Positions 51,112 to 59,045 of a stretch of 64,000 bases of DNA are shown here, piece by piece. How positions within the stretch are numbered: position 1 is the stretch's first letter; each line of letters begins with the position of its first letter. Under the pieces are notes generated by a model. It was not told where the DNA came from and searched no databases. It was given only the letters and a program-made list of their open reading frames with translations. A program made the translations under genes and the position numbers. The stretch spans positions 4,774,001-4,838,000 of the forward strand of contig NZ_CAXUQH020000001.1 of assembly GCF_964253085.1 (NCBI RefSeq), given 5' to 3'. The DNA comes from Paenibacillus_E sp964253085. Lineage in GTDB: Bacteria > Bacillota > Bacilli > Paenibacillales > NBRC-103111.

Positions 51112-51213
51112 CTATTCTGAATATTTGTACGACTTTCTGATTTCCTTAATCATAATGAAAAAGATCGAGGATATAAAGATAGAAAGCAGCACTTCACCGA
51201 GTGTAATTTCCAT
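51112..51213 (-). CDS. Short membrane protein, 33 aa
   Basis: ATG 51213 follows GAGGTGAAGGT, a good ribosome binding site. The product MEITLGEVLLSIFISSIFF then IMIKEIRKSYKYSE is one hydrophobic helix with a charged, lysine-rich cytoplasmic tail. I do not recognise a family. It lies on the same strand as the SLH-protein gene downstream, separated from it by the stem-loop at 51069-51094. Confidence 0.6.
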   Translation of the reverse strand: MEITLGEVLLSIFISSIFFIMIKEIRKSYKYSE

Positions 51214-51283
51214 ACCTTCACCTCGATTTCCATTGGTTTTGTTTAGTGTATGAGGTGAACGCAGGAAATTGACGTTAGGATAC

Positions 51284-51327
51284 AAAAATAAGCTTCTCCT
51301 ATTAGTAAATAATAGGAGAAGCTTATT
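51284..51327 (-). terminator. Intrinsic terminator of the RNase Z gene
   Basis: 18-bp perfect stem AATAAGCTTCTCCTATTA (51287-51304) with its reverse complement at 51310-51327, loop of 5, followed on the minus strand by UUUUU. Confidence 0.93.
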
Positions 51328-51330
51328 CTT

Positions 51331-52260
51331 TTACACTTTGCGTGGTATCTCAAAGCACCAGAAATCCCTTGCCAAGTGACTATTCGCGTGAATTTGCTGT
51401 GCCTGGTGAAGCAGTTCATTTACACTTTCACCTTGATATCGCGAGCTAAGATGCGTCATGATTAGCGCATTCGCACCAGCCTCCTGTGCGGTCCGTGCCG
51501 CATCAGTGGAGGTAGCATGATCGAAGGCGTAAGCTAGCTCCTGCTTATCCATGGCAAAAGTAGCTTCATGAACGAGAACATCGGCGCCTTTTGCCAACTT
51601 TTTAGCTCCCTCGCAATAGCGCGTATCACCTAAAATGACAACCACTCGACCAGGAACTGGTGCGCCTAAGAAATCTTGCCCATGTATGGTCCGACCATCC
51701 TCAAGCTGTACCGAGTGCCCTAGTTTCAATTGACCGTAGATCGGACCTGCTGGTATACCGAGCTCCTTAAGTTTTTCATTTAGAAGCTTGCCAGGTTGAT
51801 CCTTCTCCACGATGCGGAAACCAAAACATTCAATACGATGCTCTAAGCGAGCCGTCTCCACAAGAAAACTTTCGTCCTCGAAAATAATGCCCTCTTCCTC
51901 AAGCTCAACAAGATGAAGTGTATAGCTCAGATGAGCCCCGCTGACTTCCAGCGCGGTTTCTACGAATTGTTTGAGCCCCCGCGGACCATATAAGGTCAAC
52001 GGAGTATCTCCACCCAAGTAAGAGCGACTCGTCAATAATCCCGGGAGCCCATACAGATGATCGCCATGTAAATGTGTGATGAAAACTTTCTCCGTTCGTC
52101 CCAGCTTCACCGGAGAGTTCAAAATCTGCTGCTGCGTCCCCTCTCCACAATCAAAAAGCCAGTATGTTCCCCGTTCGTCTAATAAATTCAAGGCGATTGA
52201 GGTTACATTTCGTTGCTTGGAGGGCATACCTGCCCCCGTTCCTAGAAAATACAAGTCCAC
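51331..52260 (-). CDS. rnz: Ribonuclease Z
   Basis: 309 residues, GTG start 52260 with GGGG 8 bases upstream. The metallo-beta-lactamase metal motif is FITHLHGDHLYGLPG; further ligands are in VVILGDTRYCEGAKKLAKGADVLVHEATF and MTHLSSRYQG. It cleaves the 3' trailer of tRNA precursors lacking CCA. Length and motifs fit the short form of RNase Z. It sits between the 33-aa ORF and metH, with a separate terminator. Confidence 0.92.
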   Translation of the reverse strand: MDLYFLGTGAGMPSKQRNVTSIALNLLDERGTYWLFDCGEGTQQQILNSPVKLGRTEKVFITHLHGDHLYGLPGLLTSRSYLGGDTPLTLYGPRGLKQFVETALEVSGAHLSYTLHLVELEEEGIIFEDESFLVETARLEHRIECFGFRIVEKDQPGKLLNEKLKELGIPAGPIYGQLKLGHSVQLEDGRTIHGQDFLGAPVPGRVVVILGDTRYCEGAKKLAKGADVLVHEATFAMDKQELAYAFDHATSTDAARTAQEAGANALIMTHLSSRYQGESVNELLHQAQQIHANSHLARDFWCFEIPRKV

Positions 52261-52296
52261 AAACCAAACCCCATTCTATCTCAATATCACATCGCC

Positions 52297-52351
52297 AAAA
52301 CGGAAAGCGAGGATGCCGCGGAACATGATCGTTCCCACTAGCTGCCTCGCT
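52297..52351 (-). terminator. Probable terminator of metH
   Basis: Stem with arms at 52306-52324 and 52331-52351 (AGCGAGG / CCTCGCT outer, GGAAC / GTTCC inner), followed on the minus strand by a U-rich tail (TTCCGTTTT). The tail is imperfect. Confidence 0.55.
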
Positions 52352-52366
52352 CTCGCAAACTTAAAC

Positions 52367-55300
52367 TTATCCTACGTTAAAATAACGTGCTTCTTTATGT
52401 GCAAATACAATCGCGGATACGGAAGCTTCCGGCTCCATCATGAACGACTCGGTCAGCTCAACGCCGATATCCTCAGGCTTCAGCAAATTGAACAGCTTCG
52501 CTTGATCTTCGAGATTAGGGCAAGCTGGGTAACCGAATGAGAAGCGTTGTCCGATATATTTGGCTCCAAATCTTTCTTGCATCGTCATATCGACACGGTC
52601 TGCAATACCAACAACATCGCGCATAATGTGATGAACACGCTCAGCAAAGCCTTCCGCTACTTCAAGCGCTGTCGCTTGTAACGCATGGGATTTCAAATAA
52701 TCCCCTTTGTCACGCCATTCTTTTGCCAATTCATTAATATCATGTCCAGCTGTCACGAGTAGGAATCCTACATAGTCCATTTCGCCGCTCTGGACGGATT
52801 TCAAATAATCGGCCAAGCACAGGTACGGCTCTTTATCTTGACGCGGGAACGTAAATGTCTCAAGCACCTTGCTTGTATCCGCAGGATCATACACGATCAC
52901 ATCATTCCCATTCGATTGTGCTGGGAAGAAACGATACATGCCGTGAGCCTTAATGATACCGTTATGCTGCGCAGCATGAAGGATTGAATCTACCGTGTCC
53001 TTCAACTGTAGTGCTTTGGAATCCTTATCACTCAGTAGTTGCTCTACTTTGCCCTTCAAACCAAGGTGATGACCTAACAGCATCTGCATGTTCACATAAG
53101 GCATCAAATGACTAATCGGGTAATCCCGTAAAATATGACGATCGGTATCTTGTGGTACCTGAACTGGCAGATCCTTAGAAACTGCTGAAGAACTCACACG
53201 CGTAAGCTGTGGCAGCTTCTCTTCTTTTCTTCCAGTATCCATGACATCGGATTCTAGGCTTTCACGAAGCTCTTGAATCAAACGTTTACGCTGCTCAGGG
53301 TCACTCAGCTTGTTCGCGATATCCAAACCATCCATCGCATCCTTCGCATAGAGAACAACACCCTCATACTCCGGTTGAATACGCGTCTTGGTGAATTTCC
53401 GAGTAAGCGCAGCACCACCAACGAGAATCGGTACATCCACACCTGCAGTCCGTAAATCCTGCGCTGTAATAACCATCTGTTGCGCGGATTTAACAAGCAA
53501 TCCAGATAGCCCGATCGCATCAGCTTTCTCCTTACGATAAGCTTCAATGATCTGCTCCGGCGGTACCTTGATTCCCAGATTGACAATTTTGTAGCCATTA
53601 TTGGAAAGGATGATTTCAACGAGATTTTTACCAATATCGTGTACGTCCCCTTTTACCGTTGCCAAAATAATTTTACCCTTGACTGCAGTCTCGGATTTCT
53701 CCATGAACGGTTCCAAGTAATTAACGGAGGCTTTCATTACCTCAGCGCTTTGAAGTACCTCAGCAACGATGAGTTCGTTGCCATTGAAGAGACGGCCAAC
53801 TTCCTCCATTCCCTTCATTAGCGGCCCATTGATGACCTCTAGCGGGGAATAGGTTTGAAGTGCAATCTCCAAATCAGGGATTAAACCTTCCTTCGTGCCT
53901 TCAACAACATAAGAGCCCAGTCTCTCTTCTAGAGATAGATTCGAAATCTTCTCCTTCTTCTCAACTTTCTTCTCACGGAAATGGGCAACGAACTTCGCCA
54001 AGGTATCATCATTCGTATTATAAATAAGTTCCTCTGCTAGTTGACGCTCTGTATCAGGAATCGATGCATACCGTTCTAGCTTCTCCGTATTGACAATGGC
54101 ATAATCAAGTCCTGCCTTCGTACAATGGTACAAATAAACAGAGTTCAGAACCTCACGACCCGCATCCGGTAAACCGAATGAGATGTTACTTAGTCCTAGA
54201 ATCGTTTTTGCGAGAGGATACTTCTCTTTGATCAGCTTGATCCCCTCAATAGTTTCCACGGCAGAGCCAATGTACTGCGGATCCCCTGACCCAACTGGGA
54301 ACATATTCGGATCAAAAATGATATCCTCTGGGTTCATGCCATACTTGCCAGTAAGAAGCTCATACGAACGAGTAGCTACTTCGATTTTGGCTTGACGCGA
54401 AACCGCCTGCCCACGCTCGTCAATTAGAATACAAACGACCGATGCCCCATACCGATGAATCAGAGGTAAAATCCCTTCGAATTTCGTCTCGCCATCCTCT
54501 AAGTTAATCGAGTTAATAATCGCCTTACCTTGTGAATATTTGAGCCCAAGCTCGATAATGTGATCATAAGTCGAGTCGATCATTAAAGGAACTTTGACCT
54601 TTTTCACAACTTCTTGCATGAATTCTTCTACCGCATAAGCTTCATCAATATCCGTATCTTGTAGATTAATGTCGATAACATGAGCGCCATTTTTCACCTG
54701 ATTACGAGCGATTTCCGAGCCCTCTTCAAATTTACCTTCTTTAATCAGACGCTTAAACTTTCTGGATCCGGAGATATTCGTCCGTTCTCCAACCATGATT
54801 GGTCGATTTTCCGGCTCAATATAAACAGTCTCAATACCTGAAATCGCAGGTGGATGAGTACCATATTCAGCTCTTGGTTTATAGTTCGCAAGCGTTTCTG
54901 CCATTGCCCGAATGTGATCAGGCGTCGTTCCACAGCAACCACCGGCAATATTGAGCCAACCTTGCTCAGCAAAGCCAGCCATCTTTTTCGCCAAAGATTC
55001 GGGAGACTCATGATAATGACCGTTCTCATCCGGCAACCCTGCATTGGGATAACAACTGATTGCTGTATCAGCAATACCAGAAAGTGTACGAATATGATCC
55101 CGCATAAATTCAGGTCCTGTCGCACAATTCAAGCCCATCGAAATTGGCTTCAAATGCTCAAGGGAAATATAAAAGGATTCAATATTTTGTCCGGCTAGCG
55201 TTGTACCCATCGGTTCAATCGTACCCGAGATCATGATTGGAAGCTCTACACCTAATGTTTCAAAAGCTCTGCGAATCCCTATACTGCCCGCTTTCACGTT

Positions 55301-55804
55301 CAGTGTATCTTGAGATGTCTCCAGAAGCATGGCATCGACGCCTGTTTCGACAAGCGCAAGCGCCTGTTGGTAGTAGCTTTCTTCCAATTGTTCAAACGTC
55401 ACGCCACCTGTTACGGATAATGTCTTGGTCGTTGGTCCCATAGCACCAACAACGTAACGCGGCCATTCCGGTGTCGAATACTTCTCAGCGGCAGCAATCG
55501 CCAATTTCGCAGCAGCAATGTTGAGCTCCCGATGACGGTCTTGTAAATCATATTCCGCAAGTACGACACTCGTCGTTCCGAACGTGTTCGTTTCTATCAT
55601 ATCAGCGCCAGCGGCGAAATAAGCTTCATGAATTTTTTGAATAACATCTGGGCGTGTCACACATAGAATCTCATTACACCCGTCCAGGTCATCACTTCCG
55701 AAATCATCAGCAGTCAAATCCTCTTGCTGAATCATCGTGCCCATTGCACCATCTAGGATCATAATCTTCTTCTTAAGCTGTTCTTGAATCGGTGGTTTCT
55801 TCAT
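52367..55804 (-). CDS. metH: Cobalamin-dependent methionine synthase
   Basis: About 1145 residues, ATG 55804 (GGGAG 7 bases upstream). Domains in order: homocysteine-binding (MILDGAMGTMIQ; zinc ligands in GLNCATGPEFM and GGCCGTTPD), methyl-tetrahydrofolate-binding (VGERTNISGSRKFKRL; IDINLQDTDIDEAYA), cobalamin-cap and binding (DVHDIGKNLVEIILSNNG, with the cobalt His), and the SAM activation domain (GFGYPACPNLEDQ-like: SFGYPACPNLEDQ). It transfers methyl from folate to homocysteine. It is divergent from mtnD; no SAM riboswitch or T-box is visible upstream. Confidence 0.95.
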   Translation of the reverse strand: MKKPPIQEQLKKKIMILDGAMGTMIQQEDLTADDFGSDDLDGCNEILCVTRPDVIQKIHEAYFAAGADMIETNTFGTTSVVLAEYDLQDRHRELNIAAAKLAIAAAEKYSTPEWPRYVVGAMGPTTKTLSVTGGVTFEQLEESYYQQALALVETGVDAMLLETSQDTLNVKAGSIGIRRAFETLGVELPIMISGTIEPMGTTLAGQNIESFYISLEHLKPISMGLNCATGPEFMRDHIRTLSGIADTAISCYPNAGLPDENGHYHESPESLAKKMAGFAEQGWLNIAGGCCGTTPDHIRAMAETLANYKPRAEYGTHPPAISGIETVYIEPENRPIMVGERTNISGSRKFKRLIKEGKFEEGSEIARNQVKNGAHVIDINLQDTDIDEAYAVEEFMQEVVKKVKVPLMIDSTYDHIIELGLKYSQGKAIINSINLEDGETKFEGILPLIHRYGASVVCILIDERGQAVSRQAKIEVATRSYELLTGKYGMNPEDIIFDPNMFPVGSGDPQYIGSAVETIEGIKLIKEKYPLAKTILGLSNISFGLPDAGREVLNSVYLYHCTKAGLDYAIVNTEKLERYASIPDTERQLAEELIYNTNDDTLAKFVAHFREKKVEKKEKISNLSLEERLGSYVVEGTKEGLIPDLEIALQTYSPLEVINGPLMKGMEEVGRLFNGNELIVAEVLQSAEVMKASVNYLEPFMEKSETAVKGKIILATVKGDVHDIGKNLVEIILSNNGYKIVNLGIKVPPEQIIEAYRKEKADAIGLSGLLVKSAQQMVITAQDLRTAGVDVPILVGGAALTRKFTKTRIQPEYEGVVLYAKDAMDGLDIANKLSDPEQRKRLIQELRESLESDVMDTGRKEEKLPQLTRVSSSAVSKDLPVQVPQDTDRHILRDYPISHLMPYVNMQMLLGHHLGLKGKVEQLLSDKDSKALQLKDTVDSILHAAQHNGIIKAHGMYRFFPAQSNGNDVIVYDPADTSKVLETFTFPRQDKEPYLCLADYLKSVQSGEMDYVGFLLVTAGHDINELAKEWRDKGDYLKSHALQATALEVAEGFAERVHHIMRDVVGIADRVDMTMQERFGAKYIGQRFSFGYPACPNLEDQAKLFNLLKPEDIGVELTESFMMEPEASVSAIVFAHKEARYFNVG

Positions 55805-55956
55805 GGCAAGACTCCCTTTCAACTTTTCCTAACACAGAATTAAAAAAAACGACAAATTATGTTAAGATTTAGTGTAACAGAATACGGCTTCTATGAAAAG
55901 ATTTTGAAATATCATAAATTCCTATGGGTTTTATCGGAAAAACTTATTTCCTTCCA

Positions 55957-55985
55957 TCGACAGTTAGCTTGATATCCACTATAAT
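55957..55985 (+). promoter_or_regulatory. Predicted sigma-A promoter of mtnD
   Basis: TCGACA (55957-55962), 17-base spacer, TATAAT (55980-55985), about 35 bases before the mtnD start. The -35 is one base from consensus. Confidence 0.65.
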
Positions 55986-56019
55986 ATGTATATATTTATT
56001 TATGAAAGAGGGATATAAC

Positions 56020-56559
56020 ATGGCACAAATTAGAATCCGCAATACCAATGAACGTATCGAAGGCGAAGCGGAAGTTAAAGCCTTCTTAGATAGTCAAGAA
56101 GTCGTATACGAGCATTGGGATGCGAACAAACTTCCTGTAGCACTTCGCGAGAAATTCATCCTTAACGATGAAGAAAAAGCTGAAATCATTTCCACATATG
56201 AAGCTGAAATTAAAGATCTAGCTGCTAGACGCGGTTATGAAATTTGGGATGTCATCTCCCTATCTGATGCAACTCCGAATATTGAAGAACTTCTGAAAAA
56301 ATTCGAACAAGTGCACACGCATACCGAAGATGAAATCCGCGCTATCGTTTCTGGAAAAGGGATTTTTATCATTAAATCCGAAGAACTTGGCTACTTCGAT
56401 GTTGAACTTGAGCCAGGTGATGTGATCTCTGTTCCAGAGAACACGAATCACTTCTTTACCTTGATGGATAACCGTGAAATCGTCGCTGTTCGTCTCTTCA
56501 TCGAAAAAGATGGCTGGGTTGCTTACAATATTGATGATCCTGAGTTTACCAAAGCTTAA
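56020..56559 (+). CDS. mtnD: Acireductone dioxygenase
   Basis: 179 residues from ATG 56020 (AAGAGGG upstream). Cupin metal motif HTHTEDEIRAIVSGKG carries the His-x-His and Glu ligands, with a second His in NTNHFFTLMD. It converts acireductone to the keto-acid precursor of methionine (iron form) or makes an off-pathway product (nickel form) in methionine salvage. The other salvage genes (mtnA, mtnK, mtnB, mtnX) are not in this window, so mtnD stands alone next to metH. A bidirectional terminator follows. Confidence 0.93.
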   Translation: MAQIRIRNTNERIEGEAEVKAFLDSQEVVYEHWDANKLPVALREKFILNDEEKAEIISTYEAEIKDLAARRGYEIWDVISLSDATPNIEELLKKFEQVHTHTEDEIRAIVSGKGIFIIKSEELGYFDVELEPGDVISVPENTNHFFTLMDNREIVAVRLFIEKDGWVAYNIDDPEFTKA

Positions 56560-56581
56560 TCCAAAAGTTTACTGTAACCTA

Positions 56582-56639
56582 ATAAAGCCCAATAGCACTT
56601 CAGACATTGCGTCTAAAGTAGCTGTTGGGCTTTATTTTT
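56582..56639. terminator. Bidirectional terminator between mtnD and the HAD gene
   Basis: Outer stem arms 56582-56596 and 56621-56635 (ATAAAGCCCAATAGC with one mismatch) followed by T-run 56636-56639; an A-run lies on the left. Confidence 0.85.
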
Positions 56640-56647
56640 ACACGAAA

Positions 56648-57445
56648 TTAACCGTTACTGATGATCGGTAAAATATCTTGAAGACGCGTCACTTCATAGG
56701 CGGGTACTATTTCATCGCCACTTTGAAGCCCGTGATGATTAATCCAAATGTTACGCATACCAATGCTTCCTGACCCCAAAATATCTGTCGTCAGTTTGTC
56801 CCCGATCATGATGCCTTCCTCCGCATTAATCTCAAGTAGACCCAATGCATAATTGAAGATAGCTGCTGCAGGCTTCCCTTGACCAAACTCACCAGAAATC
56901 ACGATGTGATCAAAGTATGAAGCAATCTCAGGAACCCCTGCTAATTTCTCTTTTTGTAAGTCAGGTGAACCATTTGTTAAAAGAAGTAGCTTGTAATTCC
57001 CTTTCAACGCATCTAGTACGCGGAAGGTTTCTTCATATACATAGGGACGACTGCGGCGCTCAGCTGCAAACAATTCACCCAGCTTGTACCCCAACTCACG
57101 ATCTTCAATCCCTAATCCTGCAAGCCCTCTAGTCCAAGATTCTGTGCGATAGCCAGGAGCTAGCTTCTCTAACTTGCGGAAGTTTTCGTCCTCGCCTTGC
57201 GTGAAGTTAGCCCATAGTCCTTCAAACGGGTTAATCCCAATCATTTTGGTAAATGGGAACGTCTCAAAGGATTCATATAAACTCCTAGCTTCTTTACGAA
57301 CAGATGCTTCTAATTCCACTGGGTTCAAGCCATTGACTTGCTTCGCCGCTTCTGCACATGTGGCAGCAAAAGCTTCCTCCACACTACGATCATCCCATAA
57401 CAGCGTATCATCCAAATCAAATAGCACAGCTTTCAACGTCATCAT
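56648..57445 (-). CDS. HAD superfamily hydrolase (YjjG/YsaA-like)
   Basis: 265 residues with HAD motifs: FDLDDTLLWDD (motif I), LLLTNGSPDLQKEKL (motif II), the Lys of EFGQGKPAAAIFNYAL (motif III) and MIGDKLTTDILGSGSIGM (motif IV). The cap domain (about 15-95) places it in HAD-IA, likely a nucleotide or pyrimidine phosphatase; the substrate cannot be fixed. ATG 57445 or 57442 follows AAGGGG. It converges on the mtnD terminator. Confidence 0.87.
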   Translation of the reverse strand: MMTLKAVLFDLDDTLLWDDRSVEEAFAATCAEAAKQVNGLNPVELEASVRKEARSLYESFETFPFTKMIGINPFEGLWANFTQGEDENFRKLEKLAPGYRTESWTRGLAGLGIEDRELGYKLGELFAAERRSRPYVYEETFRVLDALKGNYKLLLLTNGSPDLQKEKLAGVPEIASYFDHIVISGEFGQGKPAAAIFNYALGLLEINAEEGIMIGDKLTTDILGSGSIGMRNIWINHHGLQSGDEIVPAYEVTRLQDILPIISNG

Positions 57446-57483
57446 TCATTTCCCCTTTGAATGTAGTATCTATTGTAGTAGGC

Positions 57484-57669
57484 TTATTTCTCTTCGTCAG
57501 TAAACTTAATGGAATCTAGTTGGACCTTCAGGTTACCCCTGAATGCATTAATATAGATTTTCCTTAGCTCATTTCGCTCATCGATCTCTGTATCTGTTAG
57601 GCCAACTGTCTTCGCCTTTCGAGCAAGTTCATTGATTCGCTCAATCGTCTTATCCATGCTGTCACTCAT
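57484..57669 (-). CDS. ynzC: DUF896 (YnzC) family small protein
   Basis: 61 residues: ERINELARKAKTVGLTDTEIDERNELRKIY (in pieces) is the DUF896/UPF0291 signature, with the C-terminal FTDEEK. ATG 57669 has GGGAGG 6 bases upstream; the longer frame to 57786 is not needed. In B. subtilis ynzC follows yneA and yneB in the LexA-controlled yneA operon, and here it follows the yneA-like gene directly, so it probably belongs to the SOS response. Confidence 0.88.
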   Translation of the reverse strand: MSDSMDKTIERINELARKAKTVGLTDTEIDERNELRKIYINAFRGNLKVQLDSIKFTDEEK

Positions 57670-57813
57670 TGTAATCCTCCCAGTCAAAATTTCAATATGA
57701 GTACTACTTTGCCATCCCCGATTAGGATTGTCAAGGATACAACGCAAAGAGACATAGCAACTGACGGCTATGTCTCGAACAAACATCTATATAGTGAAAC
57801 TTATATTAGATCA

Positions 57814-58215
57814 TTAAGGAAGTAATAGAACTTGCCCCTCTTGTAATGAACTGCTCGTTAAGTGATTGAAAGCTTTTAATTTCTCGACGTAAGAACGTGT
57901 GTTCTCACCCTTCTTTTTGTGAGTGTCTGCGATCCCCCAAAGCGTATCACCACTTTGAATAACAATCTTCTCGTGTTGGTTAGATTTCGCTGACGGTTGC
58001 ACGGAAGTGATCGGTGTTGACACGGTAACAGTCCCCTCACCTGCATAGGCTTGTACGATCGCACCAAACGAAAACACAGTTCCAAGAATTACTGCTATCA
58101 CTAAGAAACGAAGTAGTAGCTTCGCATAACCCCGTTTAATCGTCATCCCTTTGGATGCATGAGCAGTACCTTGAAGTGTTGTTCTTCCATTCGATTGTGA
58201 ATAAGCCATATACAT
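57814..58215 (-). CDS. yneA: YneA-type LysM cell-division inhibitor
   Basis: About 133 residues from ATG 58215 (GGGGG 8 bases upstream). An N-terminal basic stretch, one membrane helix (LLLRFLVIAVILGTVFSFGA), then a LysM domain (IVIQSGDTLWGIADTHKKKG) at the C-terminus: the YneA layout. YneA halts cell division during DNA damage in B. subtilis. The gene is divergent from lexA with SOS boxes between them, as in Bacillus. The site-specific resolvase-like yneB, normally next, is absent here; DUF896 follows directly. Confidence 0.85.
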   Translation of the reverse strand: MYMAYSQSNGRTTLQGTAHASKGMTIKRGYAKLLLRFLVIAVILGTVFSFGAIVQAYAGEGTVTVSTPITSVQPSAKSNQHEKIVIQSGDTLWGIADTHKKKGENTRSYVEKLKAFNHLTSSSLQEGQVLLLP

Positions 58216-58227
58216 AAAATCATCCCC

Positions 58228-58241
58228 CAAACATTTGTTCT
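58228..58241. promoter_or_regulatory. LexA (SOS) box A
   Basis: CAAACATTTGTTCT, a degenerate Bacillus-type SOS box between the yneA transcription start region and its ATG. Confidence 0.5.
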
Positions 58242-58247
58242 GATATC

Positions 58248-58276
58248 AGAATAACACGAACACATGTTTGAGTCAA
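58248..58276 (-). promoter_or_regulatory. Predicted sigma-A promoter of yneA
   Basis: TTGACT (complement of 58271-58276), 17-base spacer, TATTCT (complement of 58248-58253). SOS box B fills most of the spacer. Confidence 0.7.
58257..58270. promoter_or_regulatory. LexA (SOS) box B
   Basis: CGAACACATGTTTG, close to the Bacillus SOS consensus, inside the yneA promoter spacer. Confidence 0.8.
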
Positions 58277-58284
58277 TCATTTCT

Positions 58285-58298
58285 CGAACTTATGTTTG
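58285..58298. promoter_or_regulatory. LexA (SOS) box C
   Basis: CGAACTTATGTTTG, close to the Bacillus SOS consensus, overlapping the lexA -35 element. Confidence 0.8.
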
Positions 58299-58324
58299 TA
58301 CGAACTCGGGTTCTATGTTATACT
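58296..58324 (+). promoter_or_regulatory. Predicted sigma-A promoter of lexA
   Basis: TTGTAC (58296-58301), 17-base spacer, TATACT (58319-58324). SOS box C overlaps the -35 and box D lies in the spacer, giving autorepression. Confidence 0.75.
58301..58314. promoter_or_regulatory. LexA (SOS) box D
   Basis: CGAACTCGGGTTCT, a somewhat degenerate SOS box inside the lexA promoter spacer. Confidence 0.65.
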
Positions 58325-58359
58325 TTGGGTAATGATTCCCAGTATTGGAGTGATATCTT

Positions 58360-58977
58360 ATGAGTAAAATTTCGCAGCGTCAACAAGCAATAATGGAATT
58401 CATTAAGAACGAAGTGAAAGATAAAGGCTACCCGCCTTCCGTTCGAGAAATCGGCGAAGCTGTTGGACTAGCTTCCAGTTCTACCGTACATGGCCATTTG
58501 GAACGTCTTGAGAAAAAAGGCATGATTCGTCGAGATCCTACCAAACCGCGTGCAATTGAAATTCTAGGGCTTGATGGTGCCGAATCCCAATTCGCTGTAT
58601 CCGTCGCTCGTGTTCCCCTTGTTGGTAAAGTAACGGCTGGTGTTCCTATCACGGCCACTGAGAATATCGAAGATTATTTCCCTCTTCCTTCAAGTATGGT
58701 TGGTGACAACAACGTGTTCATGCTTAGCATTATGGGTGACAGTATGATTGAAGCTGGTATTTATAATGGCGACTATGTCATCGTTAAACAGCAGCAAACG
58801 GCGAATAACGGCGATATCGTTGTCGCGATGACGGAAGATGATGAAGCTACTGTAAAGCGTTTCTATAAGGAGAAGGATCACATTCGCCTTCAACCGGAGA
58901 ATTCCGCTTTGCAACCCATTCTATTGAAGAATGTAACTATCCTTGGACGGGTAATTGGCTTATTCCGGGATATGTAA
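58360..58977 (+). CDS. lexA: LexA repressor/protease
   Basis: 205 residues. N-terminal winged helix (QQAIMEFIKNEVKDKGYPPSVREIG; recognition helix SSSTVHGHLERLE), then the self-cleavage site VTAGVPITA with the Ala-Gly bond and the catalytic Ser in GDSMIEAG and Lys in ATVKRFYKE. RecA-DNA filament promotes cleavage and derepression of SOS genes. The upstream region carries several SOS boxes (58228-58314). It is divergent from the yneA-like gene and followed by a strong terminator. Confidence 0.96.
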   Translation: MSKISQRQQAIMEFIKNEVKDKGYPPSVREIGEAVGLASSSTVHGHLERLEKKGMIRRDPTKPRAIEILGLDGAESQFAVSVARVPLVGKVTAGVPITATENIEDYFPLPSSMVGDNNVFMLSIMGDSMIEAGIYNGDYVIVKQQQTANNGDIVVAMTEDDEATVKRFYKEKDHIRLQPENSALQPILLKNVTILGRVIGLFRDM

Positions 58978-58993
58978 AGACGGTAGATACCAA

Positions 58994-59040
58994 AAAAGCA
59001 AGGCTCCCAAAGTGAACTTACACTTGAGAGCCTTGCTTTT
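58994..59040 (+). terminator. Intrinsic terminator of lexA
   Basis: Stem AAAAGCAAGGCTC (58994-59006) with GAGCCTTGCTTTT (59028-59040) and an internal AGTG/CACTT pair, ending in a T-run; it can also serve the convergent aminopeptidase gene. Confidence 0.88.
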
Positions 59041-59045
59041 CACAT

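Noticed and set aside
55237..55443. 68-aa plus-strand frame inside metH
   Set aside because: Shadow of metH; no ribosome binding site.
55823..56019. SAM riboswitch before metH or mtnD
   Set aside because: No S-box core or terminator pattern; gap is too short and lacks the motifs.
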